From Agrypnia vestita (Eukaryota > Arthropoda > Insecta > Trichoptera > Phryganeidae), in the NCBI GenBank assembly GCA_016648135.1, contig JADDOH010010044.1:1-64000 (forward strand): a DNA stretch of 64,000 nucleotides, given 5' to 3'. How positions within the stretch are numbered: the first letter of the stretch is position 1; every line of letters begins with the position of its first letter. The notes beneath the pieces were generated by a model. That model did no database searches. It had not been told where the DNA came from and was given only the letters and a program-made list of their open reading frames with translations. Both the position numbers and the translations under genes were made by a program. Below, one piece after another: positions 46,496 to 57,015 of this stretch.

Positions 46496-46800
46496 AAAAA
46501 AGTTTTTACCCTCTCATCTCATTTTTGGGTTTCGTGTCTACCATATGCGTCAGAATCTCCATACAACTTAATGATTTGTATGAAAAAACCATTAAAAATT
46601 TGAAAAATCCAAAATTATACTATAATTATTATTTTTTTTAACGAAAATTTTAAAGATCTTCTTGATCGTCGCCACGAGTCTGCCTGCAAAGTTTCAGCTC
46701 GATTGGATCACGGGAAAAGGGTTAAAAATCGATCCAAAGTTTTTTCGTCATACAAGCAAGCAATCAGACGCCACGAGTCGAAAGAAAGGAAGTAAAAATT
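46495..46800 (-). mobile_element. Repeat A, copy 5
   Basis: Reverse complement of the other copies: 'atcgtcgccacgagtctgcc', 'agctcgattggatcacggga', 'cgaaagaaaggaagtaaaaa'. A plus frame across 46662-46907 is a by-product of this repeat. Confidence 0.85.
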
Positions 46801-47175
46801 TCAAACAGCTACAAATGGTGGAATTCAACATCCACGGGTATTCTAATAACAAGGACACGAGCGCCGGCTTATTGAGTGCTCGTGTAGACGAAAAAGCCAC
46901 TTTGTAAATCTGGGATTCCGGTCTACAGACGGAGTAATTTCTCCGCGCGGATGCTTAGAGAAGATAGATTGCATTTCCTGCACACTCGCCCCCAGCGCAG
47001 TGATGCCAACTTAGGAAATTAAATGGGACGTAGCTTCCGTCTGGCAGGTGGCGCGGTAGGCGCCTTAAACACTTTACTTCTGTCTCTGCGCCGGGGATTG
47101 ACGTCCCCCGCGACCGACTACTGGAAATGGGGCTAATTGTGCTCAAACGGCGGGGAGAATGCATAATTTGCAATA
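46800..47175. other. GC-richer unique island
   Basis: 'gacacgagcgccggcttatt', 'cctgcacactcgcccccagc', 'gtggcgcggtaggcgcc'. No repeat partner, no recognisable domain in any frame. Confidence 0.3.
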
Positions 47176-47194
47176 GAAGCGAAACAGTTTGTAC

Positions 47195-47290
47195 GACAGC
47201 TTGTTTGTGTGGTGGCCGTGATGCTCGCCTAGTGATCAGGACGTTTTAAGAGAAAAAGCTTCCATATCGGTCCTACTCAATCGGTCTACA
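47195..47290 (+). mobile_element. SINE head fragment (diverged)
   Basis: 'cagcttgtttgtgtggtggc', 'cgtgatgctcgcctagtgat' resembles the tRNA-like head of the SINE at 4483, and 'tcggtcctactcaatcgg' is a weak B-box region. Confidence 0.45.
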
Positions 47291-47644
47291 GGTTGACATT
47301 TTTTTTCAACTAACAAGCAGCGTGCTGCCCCGCACCGGTCGTATTACACCGCCGCTAGATCAAAGGCATTCAATGTCCTTTGGCTGTGGCAATGTCCTAG
47401 GCACCTAAAGACACGTCTTTATTAGCAATAAACACAGCATAGACAAAACATAAGCATAACCATAGCATATATGGTACCATATACAGACACATATTAATAA
47501 ATATAATAATAATGATAGGAAAACCAAAAAAATGGAAAAACAACCAAAACAAGGAAATTCAATTTATTTAATAATATGTACATTACAAACTTATTGTTCA
47601 AGGCATACATATTATGGAAGTATATATCAAAATAAAAATATTTA

Positions 47645-47930
47645 ATAAATTAAAAATAACATAAAATCTGGTCCAAGGTGTAGGAGAATCCCGCTTCGGA
47701 AAACCCCCTCAGACACGTGGAATATATCAATACCCAAAGCGATTTTGTTCAGCATAGCTGTGGCTCTTCCAACAGGCATAACCATCGGCAGGTTGGTCCT
47801 GTATATTGGAATGTGAAACAATCTATGCTGACGATGTCTAATGTAATTATCAGGAACATACAAACCAATGCTCTGCATAATTTCAGGATTATCATCATAC
47901 CGCGCAACAATCGATAAATATAGTGTATAG
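47645..47930 (-). mobile_element. Jockey-like LINE 3' end of ORF
   Basis: Minus strand: DDNPEIMQSIGLYVPDNYIR, RLFHIPIYRTNLPMVMPVGR, AMLNKIALGIDIFHVSEGVF. Same family as 20812-21110. Confidence 0.85.
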
Positions 47931-47939
47931 AAGAAAACA

Positions 47940-48280
47940 TTGATACATACTTCCTTACCATCACGCCGTTTTCCCGTGGGGGTAGGCAGAAAGGATAGAG
48001 CACCACACTCTTCTGTCCTGACATGCAACGCTCGCCTCATCCACATCCATCCATCTTCGCATGCAAGCTCGCCGGTTGTTGAGGCTTCTAACGGGACCGT
48101 ATTCTAGTATCTGGTTAATCTGGTCATGCCACGTCTTCCGCGGTCGCCCTCTCTTTCTGGCGCCATCAACACTTGCATTGTATATCTTTTTTACCGTTCT
48201 TTCCTCATTCATTCGCTCAACATGACCAAACCATCTGAGCGACCCTTTTTTAATTCTGTTAATTATGCTAAGATCAGATG
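47940..48280 (-). mobile_element. RTE/CR1-like LINE 3' end of ORF
   Basis: Minus strand: MNEERTVKKIYNASVDGARK, RGRPRKTWHDQINQILEYGP, RACMRRWMDVDEASVACQDR, ending SILSAYPHGKTA. Close relative of 7098-7467. Abuts the Jockey-like fragment, so one likely inserted at or in the other. Confidence 0.88.
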
Positions 48281-48956
48281 CGATAAGATAAGATCAGATA
48301 TCATTGATACACATTATAAAGAAGACGAATCCCACAGGAAGCGGCAGCGGATGCTCAAGTCGGACTTACAGCCCCGTATTTGGGAAAAGAAAACAATACG
48401 AAAACAAAAAACACAGCGTGATATCCGACTAGGAATCGACAAAATTATATTATATATAACTTTGTCGCCTAGCAACGTTTTGGTCCCGACTTTTTTATTT
48501 ATTTTTATCTGGCTTTTTTATTTTTCAACTCCTTAAATACTAACTTTAAAGGTATTATAAAATTTCAAAATGCTTCGAGAATATTTTTTGCAAAAAAAAT
48601 CACTAATTCAAAATTTAAGGTTTAAGCCTACTAAGTCTGCGTTTTTGTATTCAGATATTACAAAAGAATTACCTATTGTACAAGTTTTCACGGTGCCTCA
48701 TATTTTTATTATAAAAACTCTAAATGACTAGATTTTGGAATGCAATATGTTTAACCGAAATCATGTATTAGCCCACAAAACATTACGTATGGAACTAAAT
48801 AATTAAAATAAATAAATAAAAATAGTTATTAATAATTTTTAGCAGCAATCTCTAGGAACAAAAAAGCATTTTTATACATGAATGAACGTGAATTCACTTC
48901 TCTTCATTTTGCCATGCCGCCCAAATTAAGCCATCTGTTGGCGAGCTCGGAAGCTC

Positions 48957-49724
48957 TTAAGCCATGTATTCACTAGGGGACAAATTGTCCCTCAACAGCA
49001 CGCGCGGCATAGAGTCTACGTGACGTTGCAACGTCGTGCACTGTTCCGCGACCTCGCGCACAACATAGCGCGGCATTTCTACGTGCCGTGGCAACGTTGC
49101 CATACGCACGGTACCCGAGCGTACTCACTGCAACATTCCGCGGAGCGTCAGTACCACGTGGTATGTTAAGAAGTGAATACGCATGCGCTGTATCTGTCAA
49201 GATGACAATGCGGGGAAACGAAATCGTTCTCGAACTCACCGAGCTATATCGATCGAAGATCGCATAGAATGTCCGTCCTTCTTTCTCTTTGCAGTTAATA
49301 ATTTCGCATTCTCCTCTTTTTTCTCCTCTTACTTTTCGATAAACTCATTAACATAGACAGATACGCGGCTATCATCATAACCTCATAGGGCGATACATTT
49401 CCGTGACGTCTGGAAAATAATAATTATTTGCAAAAAGGACCTTGTTTTTAATAATATTCAATTTACTACAGTAAAACCTCGTTAATTTGAAATTGCGACC
49501 CAAAAAAACATATCGAATTGCGCGGAACCCCGTTTTCGCCAAATGAGATACCGCAGCTGTCATCCATAACCTCATCGGATGACATTTCCGCGACAAGATA
49601 TGCGAGTCCCGGTGTGTACACGTCAAATGACGCGTCATTGTCCCCGAAACATGAGCGTAGATGTTGATGCGACATGTCGAGCGGAATGTTTCGCGATTTG
49701 TCCCCTAGTGAATACATGGCTTTA
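48957..49724. mobile_element. PIF/Harbinger-like element with TTA target duplication
   Basis: Element 48960-49721 (762 bp). A perfect 26-bp inverted repeat starts AGCCATGTATTCACTAGGGG and continues ACAAAT. It is flanked on both sides by TTA (48957-48959, 49722-49724), the Harbinger signature. Inside, plus-strand 49207-49270 reads EIVLELTELYRS then a stop, which faintly resembles the start of a MADF domain, a partner protein often encoded by Harbingers. No intact transposase. Confidence 0.8.
49466..49535. mobile_element. pogo/Tigger-like terminal repeat fragment
   Basis: 'tacagtaaaacctcgttaat' followed by 'ttgaaattgcgaccc' is the classic end of pogo/Tigger elements (CAGTA...CTCG-TTAAT-GAA). 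It lies inside the Harbinger-like element; the mirrored end is not found. Confidence 0.55.
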
Positions 49725-49849
49725 TTCTCCGGAGGTAGCGACTCAATCAGTGCAGATTGCATTATTAAATAAATTTACAAAGGTTTAGTTTTAGACGATC
49801 AGTCAGCTTTCGTGTTTGCTTCTACCAATTTATAAAATAATATTTGTAT

Positions 49850-50830
49850 AAAAGCAAAGGCAGTGTATTATTGAGACACCACTCGAACTGGAAGAAATGT
49901 ATGGAAGAATAAGAAATCAAGGACTGAACCTGGCTTACCTTTATCTCCTCCGATGCAGTTGAACGACTTGGACACAGTCGCGACTTCTATCCGAGAGAAG
50001 GAGACTGTCTCGCAATTATGCAGGGACCGGAATCGCCCACTTGGTTGTGACTTCTGAAACGGATTCGACAGCGACGTGTATAGATAACCGATGTTTGAAC
50101 TGACGGCGACCTGAACGCTTACGCAATTATCTAGTGACTGATTCCGGCCCTGTCCAGCGACTCGGTAGGCCAGAGGGGGACGGAGGGGGATGGGAAAAGG
50201 AGTGGATAAGAGAGATGGACATATCGCACCTTCAATCATAAAGTTAAATAACTCAAAATTTACTTTTGGCGGGTTTTTATCATGGCGGGGACTAACTACC
50301 GAAGGTCAATGTGTTCAGTTTAACAGACCGTTCCGATGATAAAAAATGACAGAGATAGGAGACAATATTTATCTTTTATACTAATGCGCGAGCACTAACT
50401 AGTTGATATATGTTAAACTTAGGAAGGCATGCGTTCCAATTGCATATCAACAGGCATCACCATGCCCATATATATATATATCCCAACGAGGTTTTTTCCA
50501 AGAAATTTCTCTGGAATCTATGAAACCTTCTTTTTTGGAAATGAGTTTTCAAAAACAATTGCCACCTCAGTTTTCTTTTTATGTACACGTGTAAATAAAT
50601 ATTCAACTTTAAAATGTGGATGTTGCTGTGTTTGCTACCAAAAAATGGTCATTGCTAGCTTTTGCTATTTATATAATTGGATATTGCTGTCATTGATACG
50701 ATGTTTCGGTCTGAAATCGGTGTCGATTCTCACTTATAACCACAGTATGACCATTTTGTCACATGACACATCCTTGGGGTTTGATTGGTTTAAGTGGATA
50801 TTACTGCCTTTGCTTTTGTACCCCTCAAAT
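49850..50830. repeat. Region bounded by MITE G-like ends
   Basis: Left 'tataaaagcaaaggcagt' (49852) and right 'tggatattactgcctttgct' (50783) are in inverted orientation about 930 bp apart, with extra G-end-like pieces at 50615-50690. 49900-50260 is GC-richer sequence without domain. May be a larger relative of MITE G or several overlapping copies. Confidence 0.4.
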
Positions 50831-51104
50831 GATCTTAATAAATACGAAATACAATCAATGACGATTAATTAAATAGATTTCGTGATATCTCCCTTTAACT
50901 TTAAATAATTAAAAAAATATTTTTTTCTACGTCACACTTGCTTTAATAATTTACTATATTCAGTGTGAAATTTGTAATTGACATAATTTAATATCCATTA
51001 TTTTATATTTGTTAATGTATAGATCTGCTGTTAATTTTCCCTCAAATAAATAAATAACTAGAATATGTTAGTCCACTTAATTTCAGCACACGTGCTTTTT
51101 GTTT

Positions 51105-51560
51105 CCAAAATATTATCACAAGATCACGACAGTGGGAGACAAATGAAAATCTTGAAATTAATGAAGATTTTATTTATTCACTGGACACAAACTTGATTGT
51201 AATCGCCGTTATGAAAGTTGCACTAATTGTCAGTATCGAGAGACTTCCACATGTCAACGGGACACTTTATCATGTTTTCCAGAATATTTGCACGTCTATG
51301 ATCGCACTTATTTACTATTGAATGTCCTGGTTATGTATTTCGCTGGCCGCACTGAATCGTCGCTTGTAGCTCCTGCGGGATCGCCGAACTGACACAATAA
51401 TCTATTCCGTGTAGCGGTTATGTCATTCTTTATAAAGGGAATGTCATTTCGCGAACGTTCGGGCTTGATCGACTGACTTCTAAACCTTTCAGGTAATTTC
51501 TAATGATTCTTAAATGTCCAGATAACTGAGTGGGGTTCGAATGTTCGGTCTTCGAAATAT
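51105..51560 (+). repeat. Repeat H-related copy (diverged)
   Basis: 'attatcacaagatcacgaca', 'gtgggagacaaatgaaaatc', and 'tcctggttatgtatttcgct' parallel H, but the second half differs. Confidence 0.4.
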
Positions 51561-51789
51561 CGTAGAAAATTTGTTATCAATATCAAAACACTTTTTTAAT
51601 ATAATTTTATGGTCCTCTTTTTTTACCGTAGACAACATAATACATAAGCAAAGAAAACTCGGAAATTTGACCATGCTCTAATAAAAAATAACAACTTATT
51701 CTACAACATATTCTGTTATTCATTTTGACAATACAGCTGTGAAGTATCACCATTTAAATTGAATATCCTTGTAGTATCGACAAATCATT

Positions 51790-52045
51790 ACCAGAACCAT
51801 TGCAACGTCGCGCCCCGCTCGCTGTGGAGACCGGAGACACGCCGTTATATTCGTATTATAGGTGAGTACCTACCCGGAGCTCATTGACAGTCGTTTAATT
51901 TTCTTCCTAATGGCAACAATTAGTGATTCGCGACGCCGCCGCTGCGTGCCGTCTCTTTCCGCCGACAGATTTCCCGACCGAGTGAGCGCGACGGAAGGCT
52001 TATTATTTGATTTCTGTGTAGGAAGCCTTTTGGCGGGTTTTTCCG
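51790..52045 (+). other. GC-richer unique island with consensus splice donor
   Basis: 'cgcgccccgctcgctgtgga', 'cgtattatag|gtgagtac', then 'gattcgcgacgccgccgctg'. The donor at 51872 would end a short leader exon. Plus-strand orientation and 3.8 kb spacing to the Nlf-1 exon would suit an alternative non-coding first exon, but no promoter motif is evident. Confidence 0.3.
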
Positions 52046-52249
52046 TTTGATAATGTCAATAAATATCATTTTAATTATTTACTCTTTAGGTTGGAATTCT
52101 ACCGCTGTAGGGGAGCAGACGGGCGTTACATTTTTATTATTTGTAACAAATTTTACGGCGATCGTTGTGGCTACTGTTTTTAGCAATTTATGCTTAGCAA
52201 AAGAAATTAAATTAAAGATGGCGAATAATATCAATTAATAATAACAATA

Positions 52250-54190
52250 TTTGGGTGATTTATACTTATAGGGCTGTTTTCGTGAGTAGGGTACTCACCT
52301 CATTACATTTCAGCATTATTTTGCTATAAAATATAACACTCTAAAGTTTCGAAAATTGTACCGCACATTTTGGCATTTCATAGACAATAAATACCTAAGG
52401 AGAATTGTGGAAATTATAGACAAGGTTTACATAACGAAAATTTTATTTATATTTTAAGGACAAAGTTGCACTAATTAACGAAATGCTATAATTGAGTCCA
52501 GATATAAAACTTTTAATTTAAACTAATTTAAACTGTGTAATGCACACACGTCGAATTAAATTTAACTCGACTATAGTTTAGAAAGGAGCAGTCCCTATCA
52601 TCATTAGGAGTAATTTATATATATAATGTGGTTTCCCAAATATTTTAGTTTTTTTTAAATAAAAGCTTTTTTGCGTTGCTCTGAAAAGAGTATATATTTT
52701 ATTAGCAAAAAAACATAATATTTCACATTATAATTTAAAAATAATAAAAGTACACACCTGAAAAGAGAAACAACATTTAAAGCTATTATTTTATATTATA
52801 AACTTTATCACCGGTATATTATAATTTTCTCAATAGCTCGATTGTCAGTTGTTTGTGAAAGAATTTTCACACAAATTTAAACGTTCCATTTTTAACAATT
52901 CAAATTAAATGAAGATCAATAGGTACCTACCGATCTTCATTTACATCTCCCCCCCCAATTCAGAAGTCTTCGGACTCCTGCGACACTGGAATAAATTTCG
53001 TTATGTGGAAGAGATTTGATTCACATTTCTTATGTCCTGTATCTATTGTATATCTGTAAAACTTGAAATGGGCCAATTTTTAATTCATCTAATTTTTTTC
53101 TGTTTAATCGGTTTCCATTCTCTATATATATACCAAATCTCCTATTTGTAATTCACATTCCCTTCTGTTTTTGTCAAAGTGTTGTTTATTATAAATGTGC
53201 GATTTTATAGTATTTTCCAAAGCAATTTTTCTATCTTTCAATAAGTCACTTTGAGATTTTTTTTGTTTCAATTCCCCAGGAAAATACAACTTTGAAGCAG
53301 AAAATAAATAAATTATTTTGTGCCCATTCCGGAACGGTAGTGTTAAAAGAAATTGTTCTATATTTTTTTTTCAAATTGATATTAAATAATGAATTGTTGC
53401 TTAGTTATACACAGTTAATCAAATTTAACTTCCACTCGAAATAACCAAACAAACCATAAGAATTTTTTCCTCATATCGTCCACAAAGACATGTAAAATTT
53501 CATATTGTTAGGTTCTCTGTCAAAACTTTAATATTCCGCAGTTTTTAAGTTGTGTGCACTCGCATCTAGCTCGAGGCTTCTTCGTATGAAGTTTCATACT
53601 TGAAAGCCTTCTCGCATAATAGGAAGTAATAATATTCTGCGGAATAAGAGAGAAATTACTTCTTAATATCTTTCTATCGGTCGGACGAACACAAGACGCG
53701 CCAGCGCTAGACTCGACCACGTCCGCCATTTTAAAATGAGTTTTCACATTTTTGTAAGAAAGCGTAATTACAATTGTGTTTATTGCCGCTTTCAGTGTAA
53801 TAAAGTTGTGTGCATTACAGCTTTCGGTAAAATATAATTTGCATCTACTGCATTTCGTTTTTAATATTAAACATTTCTGCGGATGAATACAACACATGAC
53901 AGATCATTTTTAAAATGGCGTCCCTTCTGACAAATTCCAAGTGGAAAAAGAATTATAAATAGTTACACTTTTTAAACTAGAAGTAGTTTTATTAACCCAT
54001 AGAAAATAGTGTTATTTTAATTTTCACTCTCTCACCATTTCATGCAGTCTATCCGGTAATATATAGTCTAAGAAAGCATATACAGACTAATAAGACAGAT
54101 ATGTCGCCTGGAAGATTTGTCGGATACTCGAAATCTATCAGTTGCGTCATTCTACTTAGTTCAAAATAGGACAGACAATGAATCGTAGCT
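52250..54190. other. Mostly AT-rich, no gene seen
   Basis: A moderately GC-rich patch at 53560-53740 includes 'cgccagcgctagactcgacc'. A 125-codon minus frame (53520-53897) has no recognisable domain. Confidence 0.3.
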
Positions 54191-54198
54191 CGCTCTGT

Positions 54199-54229
54199 CC
54201 AATAATAATAATAATAATAATAATAATAG
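54199..54229 (+). repeat. (AAT)n microsatellite
   Basis: About ten AAT units. Confidence 0.9.
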
Positions 54230-54859
54230 GTAATAATGTTAATTCCAGCATAACCATGTTGTAAATGCAAAACCTGGTCCGCCTTACAATTTACAAGTTA
54301 TAAATTACATATTAGATATAGTGAAGCATAATATATATAGAGAGAAAATATACCTAGGTAGATATAAAAAAAGAACGGCTTTTAAATAATTAAAATAATA
54401 ATATACGAAAATGAATACACATATACCTACAAGCAATTCATGACCAATCAATGACGATGACAATGAACCAATGCAATGAATCAAAACATAACTCTGTATC
54501 ACTTAAATAAGAAGAAGGTGGAGTTCTATAAACTTACTTCCGAAACAATAAACAAAGTTACCTATTTGTTTAAATTACCTATCATTCTTCTCTCATCTAC
54601 CAACAATGCTTAATTACCTACCTCAACGAGATTTCATCCATTAACGCTAACCCCGATATACCTGCCTATTTCTCATGACTCAGGCTAAGTAGGTATAAAA
54701 CCGAAATTGTTCTAAAAAGCCTACCGTAAGCCAAATTTGCACTATTTGCTTTGAAATGCCGAGGACTGTCGCTGACTTGGAACCCACATACTTCTGTATT
54801 TGTGTGGTAGTTTTTAATTACAATGTTAGGCCGTAATCCTTCCAAAGACTTCCATAGTT

Positions 54860-54957
54860 ATCTTACAATACACAATTTCTTCGTCTCTGTAAGATATCTC
54901 TAACATATCTCGATTGATGTTAAGACCCGTCTGAGGACAATAATCCAGTAATTGTAT
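54860..54957. repeat. Repeat N-related fragment
   Basis: 'cttcgtctctgtaagatatc' and 'cgtctgaggacaataatcca' parallel 6145-6240. Confidence 0.5.
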
Positions 54958-55560
54958 AATAATAATAATAGCCTTTATTCAAACATTAACATTTAAGATT
55001 TGCTTGTGACCAGTTAGACTGTCACACCATGGCAGTTCTATCTGTATGCCTTTTGGCAAAAGCCTCCTCCAATTTCCTCCATTCCTCCCTATCTTTTGCT
55101 ATTCTGGTCCACGCGCCACCTGCTGTAGCCTTGATCTCATCCACCCATTTTCTAGAAGGCCTGCCTCGTTTCCTTTTCTTGTCTCTTGTGAACCAATACA
55201 TTATTGTTTTGACCATTTCTTTCTTCCCCTGATTGTACATCCAGTCCATTTACATTTAAGCCTTCTGACGGATACTTCAACATTCTTCGTTTTTGTTTGT
55301 TCTTTGATTATTGCATTCCTTGTTCTATCTTATTCCCCAACATACTTCTCTCCATAACATTTTGGCAAGATTCTAGCTTTCTTTCGCGGGCTTTATTGAT
55401 CGCCCGAGTTGGACAGCCGTAAGTTAGGACAGGCAGAGTTTCCTTTTGATGTCTATGCTCATATCTCTGTTCTTCGTGATTTCCTTTAGACTCCAATATT
55501 GCTTCCACGCATTTTGTATTCGTCTATCTATTTCCTTGTTGTTTGTATAGTTGAAAAAAA
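54958..55560 (-). mobile_element. RTE-like LINE 3' fragment adjacent to the Nlf-1 exon
   Basis: Minus strand, in two shifted frames: RRIQNAWKQYWSLKEITKNR, LPVLTYGCPTRAINKARERK, KLESCQNVMERSMLG, then MYWFTRDKKRKRGRPSRKWV and DREEWRKLEEAFAKRHTDRT. Tail (TAATAA)n at the low-coordinate end. Its 5' truncation point is within about 75 bases of the exon, antisense to the host gene. Confidence 0.88.
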
Positions 55561-55585
55561 TTGAACATCCCGAAAAAACATGGTG

Positions 55586-55635
55586 TAAATCTGACTGGCC
55601 GTGTCCCACTGACTGGTGTTTTTGTGTTGTTGCAG
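55586..55635 (+). other. Splice acceptor, polypyrimidine tract and branch-point candidates of the Nlf-1 exon
   Basis: The T/G-rich run before the AG ends in ttgttgcag, with the exon starting at gaa. Two CTGAC branch-point matches sit at 55591-55595 and 55609-55613, about 40 and 24 bases upstream of the junction. The second has the more typical insect spacing. A LINE fragment ends only about 25 bases upstream of this block, so all acceptor signals are confined to roughly 75 bases. Confidence 0.75.
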
Positions 55636-56296
55636 GAAGCCTACCGGCGCTGGGTGTGCAGCTCGCTGCTGCCGCTGTTTGTGTCTGGGGCAGCGCTGGG
55701 GGCGCGCGGGGCGCCGGGCCCGGAGGAGGGCCCCCCCGCGCCCCCGGGGGGCCCCCCCGCGCCCCCGGAGGGGCCCCCCGCGCGGGACGGGCGCCCCCCC
55801 GCGCCTCCGCCCCGCAAGCGTTCCACGTCCAGAGACAATTACAAACTGTACGCATCAAATAACAAGAACACAAAGTTAAAAAATGACTATTTAAATTACG
55901 AATTAGGTGATAAGGACGCGTCTGGAGCGGACTACTTCGAGACTTTTTATTATAGTGCTAGTAGGAATGTTTCGCGGTCGGGGCTACACAACGCCAGCGG
56001 GGCGGGCGCGCTGTGGGGGGAGGGCTTCGTCACCGGGCGGCCGTGGAACGACAAGGTGCACGGCCGGCCCGAGCACCGCGTGGTGGAAACCAAGAAGGAC
56101 CTGGACAACCGGTTAGGGGCGCGCCGCCGCAGAGCCTCCCCCGCCACCACAAGTGCCGCCGCGCTCGCGTTCCGGGTCAAGCCCTGCCTGGCCGTGTGCC
56201 AGCGCGTGGAGCAGGCTTGTCCCTACTTCCTGCCCGGGGACAGGGCGCCCTCCTACCCCACGCAGTACGCCGGGGAGCCCACCTTCCTCTGCCTAG
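55636..56296 (+). CDS. Nlf-1: Internal exon of NALCN-channel auxiliary factor (NLF-1 / NALF / FAM155 family)
   Basis: Known role: NLF-1/FAM155 proteins bind the NALCN sodium-leak channel with UNC79 and UNC80, help its export from the ER, and set resting excitability of neurons; the Drosophila gene acts in circadian neurons. Seen here: an open segment of 220 codons, phase 0 at its start and ending one base into a codon. Residues 1-8 read EAYRRWVC. A Gly/Pro/Ala tract (about 22-59) has heptads at 32-38, 39-45, 46-52 and 53-59. Residues 66-90 are Asn/Lys/Tyr-rich from AT-rich DNA. N-glycosylation sequons lie at N111 and N119, and four arginines at 163-166. The family-diagnostic cysteine-rich part follows: C184, C188, C195, then a Gln-Tyr-Ala-Gly-Glu-Pro-Thr run and C219. 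No transmembrane segment lies in this exon, so earlier and later exons must be outside the window or unrecognised. Family assignment is strong; which paralogue it is cannot be told from one exon. Confidence 0.9.
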
Positions 56297-56302
56297 GTGA
56301 GT
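56297..56302 (+). other. Splice donor of the Nlf-1 exon
   Basis: The sequence ccta-g|gtgagt is a consensus donor. Reading past it gives non-conserved residues and then a stop, while stopping here ends the exon at the conserved Leu-Cys-Leu with a phase-1 split codon. The first base g would be completed by the next exon, compatible with Asp, Gly, Glu, Ala or Val. Confidence 0.85.
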
Positions 56303-56559
56303 GCACCCCTTACTCTTCTACCACCCCTCGTACTGTAACGGATGTCTGTGTGGCCTTCTTTACAGATCCTTCCGCTTCCCGGGAGTAATTGTTTTTCTGC
56401 GCTGTATTGAAATGATTTTCAAACAGTACCAAGATTTACACACTTAGGCTCCCTGATAACAGACAGGAGATCCAGAAGCGCATAACGAGCGCAAATCGCC
56501 ATTTTTCCGCCTACAAAAGCAGATAAAACCCTGACTGCTGTTCAGAAACACTAAGATAT

Positions 56560-57015
56560 TAGTATACAAAATATATTAGACCAATGCTTACATACGCAGC
56601 TGAGACATGGGTACTGACTTAGAGGAAAGAGCGCGCACCGGACGTTTTTGAAAGAAAATTTTTAAGACGTGTCTTTGGACCGGTTCTAGAAAATGGACTT
56701 TGGCGCAGACGTTACAACAATGAGCTCTTTACTCTGTTTAAGGAGCTAAATATCGCAAAATTTATGAAACTGGAAGACTTCGGTGGCTGGGTCATGTGGA
56801 GAGAATGACCGAGCATCAAGAACCAAAGTCCCTGCTGAACTTAGACCGATATGGCGAAGAAGTTTAGGAAGGCCAAAATTAAGACGGAGCGACAACGTCT
56901 TCAAAGACATATCTGCCTTGGAGCTTCTGACAGCTGGCACAAAACCGAGATGAGTGAAGGAAGACTCTTGAGGAGGCCAAGACCCAGGATGGATTGTAGA
57001 GCCACTGAACACTTT
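56560..57015 (+). mobile_element. LINE 3' fragment
   Basis: Plus strand: MLTYAAETWVL, ERKFLRRVFGPVLENGLWRR, RYNNELFTLFKELNIAKFMK, RWLGHVERMTEHQEPKSLLN, then shifted GRPKLRWSDNVFKDISALEL. Stops and shifts are present. Related to 970-1140. Confidence 0.85.

Larger units (their letters stand above)
1..55635 (+). other. Probable upstream intron (or intron plus intergenic DNA) of Nlf-1
   Basis: No second exon with coherent splice sites and family-like protein was found upstream. The stretch is AT-rich, stop-rich in all frames, and loaded with transposon remnants. Calling it intron is inference from the phase-0 internal exon at its right end. A short or non-coding 5' exon could be hidden, for example in one of the GC-richer unique islands listed separately. 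Confidence 0.5.

Noticed and set aside
46662..46907. 81-codon plus frame
   Set aside because: Lies mostly in repeat A on its reverse strand; the other copies of A do not keep this frame.
49466..49762. 98-codon minus frame as a possible transposase remnant
   Set aside because: It crosses the end of the Harbinger-like element into flanking DNA and shows no DDE or DNA-binding motif.
55424..55879. Overlapping frames on both strands across the GC-rich exon (e.g. 55551-55862, 55616-55879, 55641-55838 minus)
   Set aside because: GC-rich DNA lacks stops in all frames; only the frame with splice sites and the conserved cysteine motif is supported.
56297..56388. Extension of the exon reading frame past the donor
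   Set aside because: Sequence beyond gtgagt is not family-like and ends at a stop; the donor is consensus and phase-compatible.
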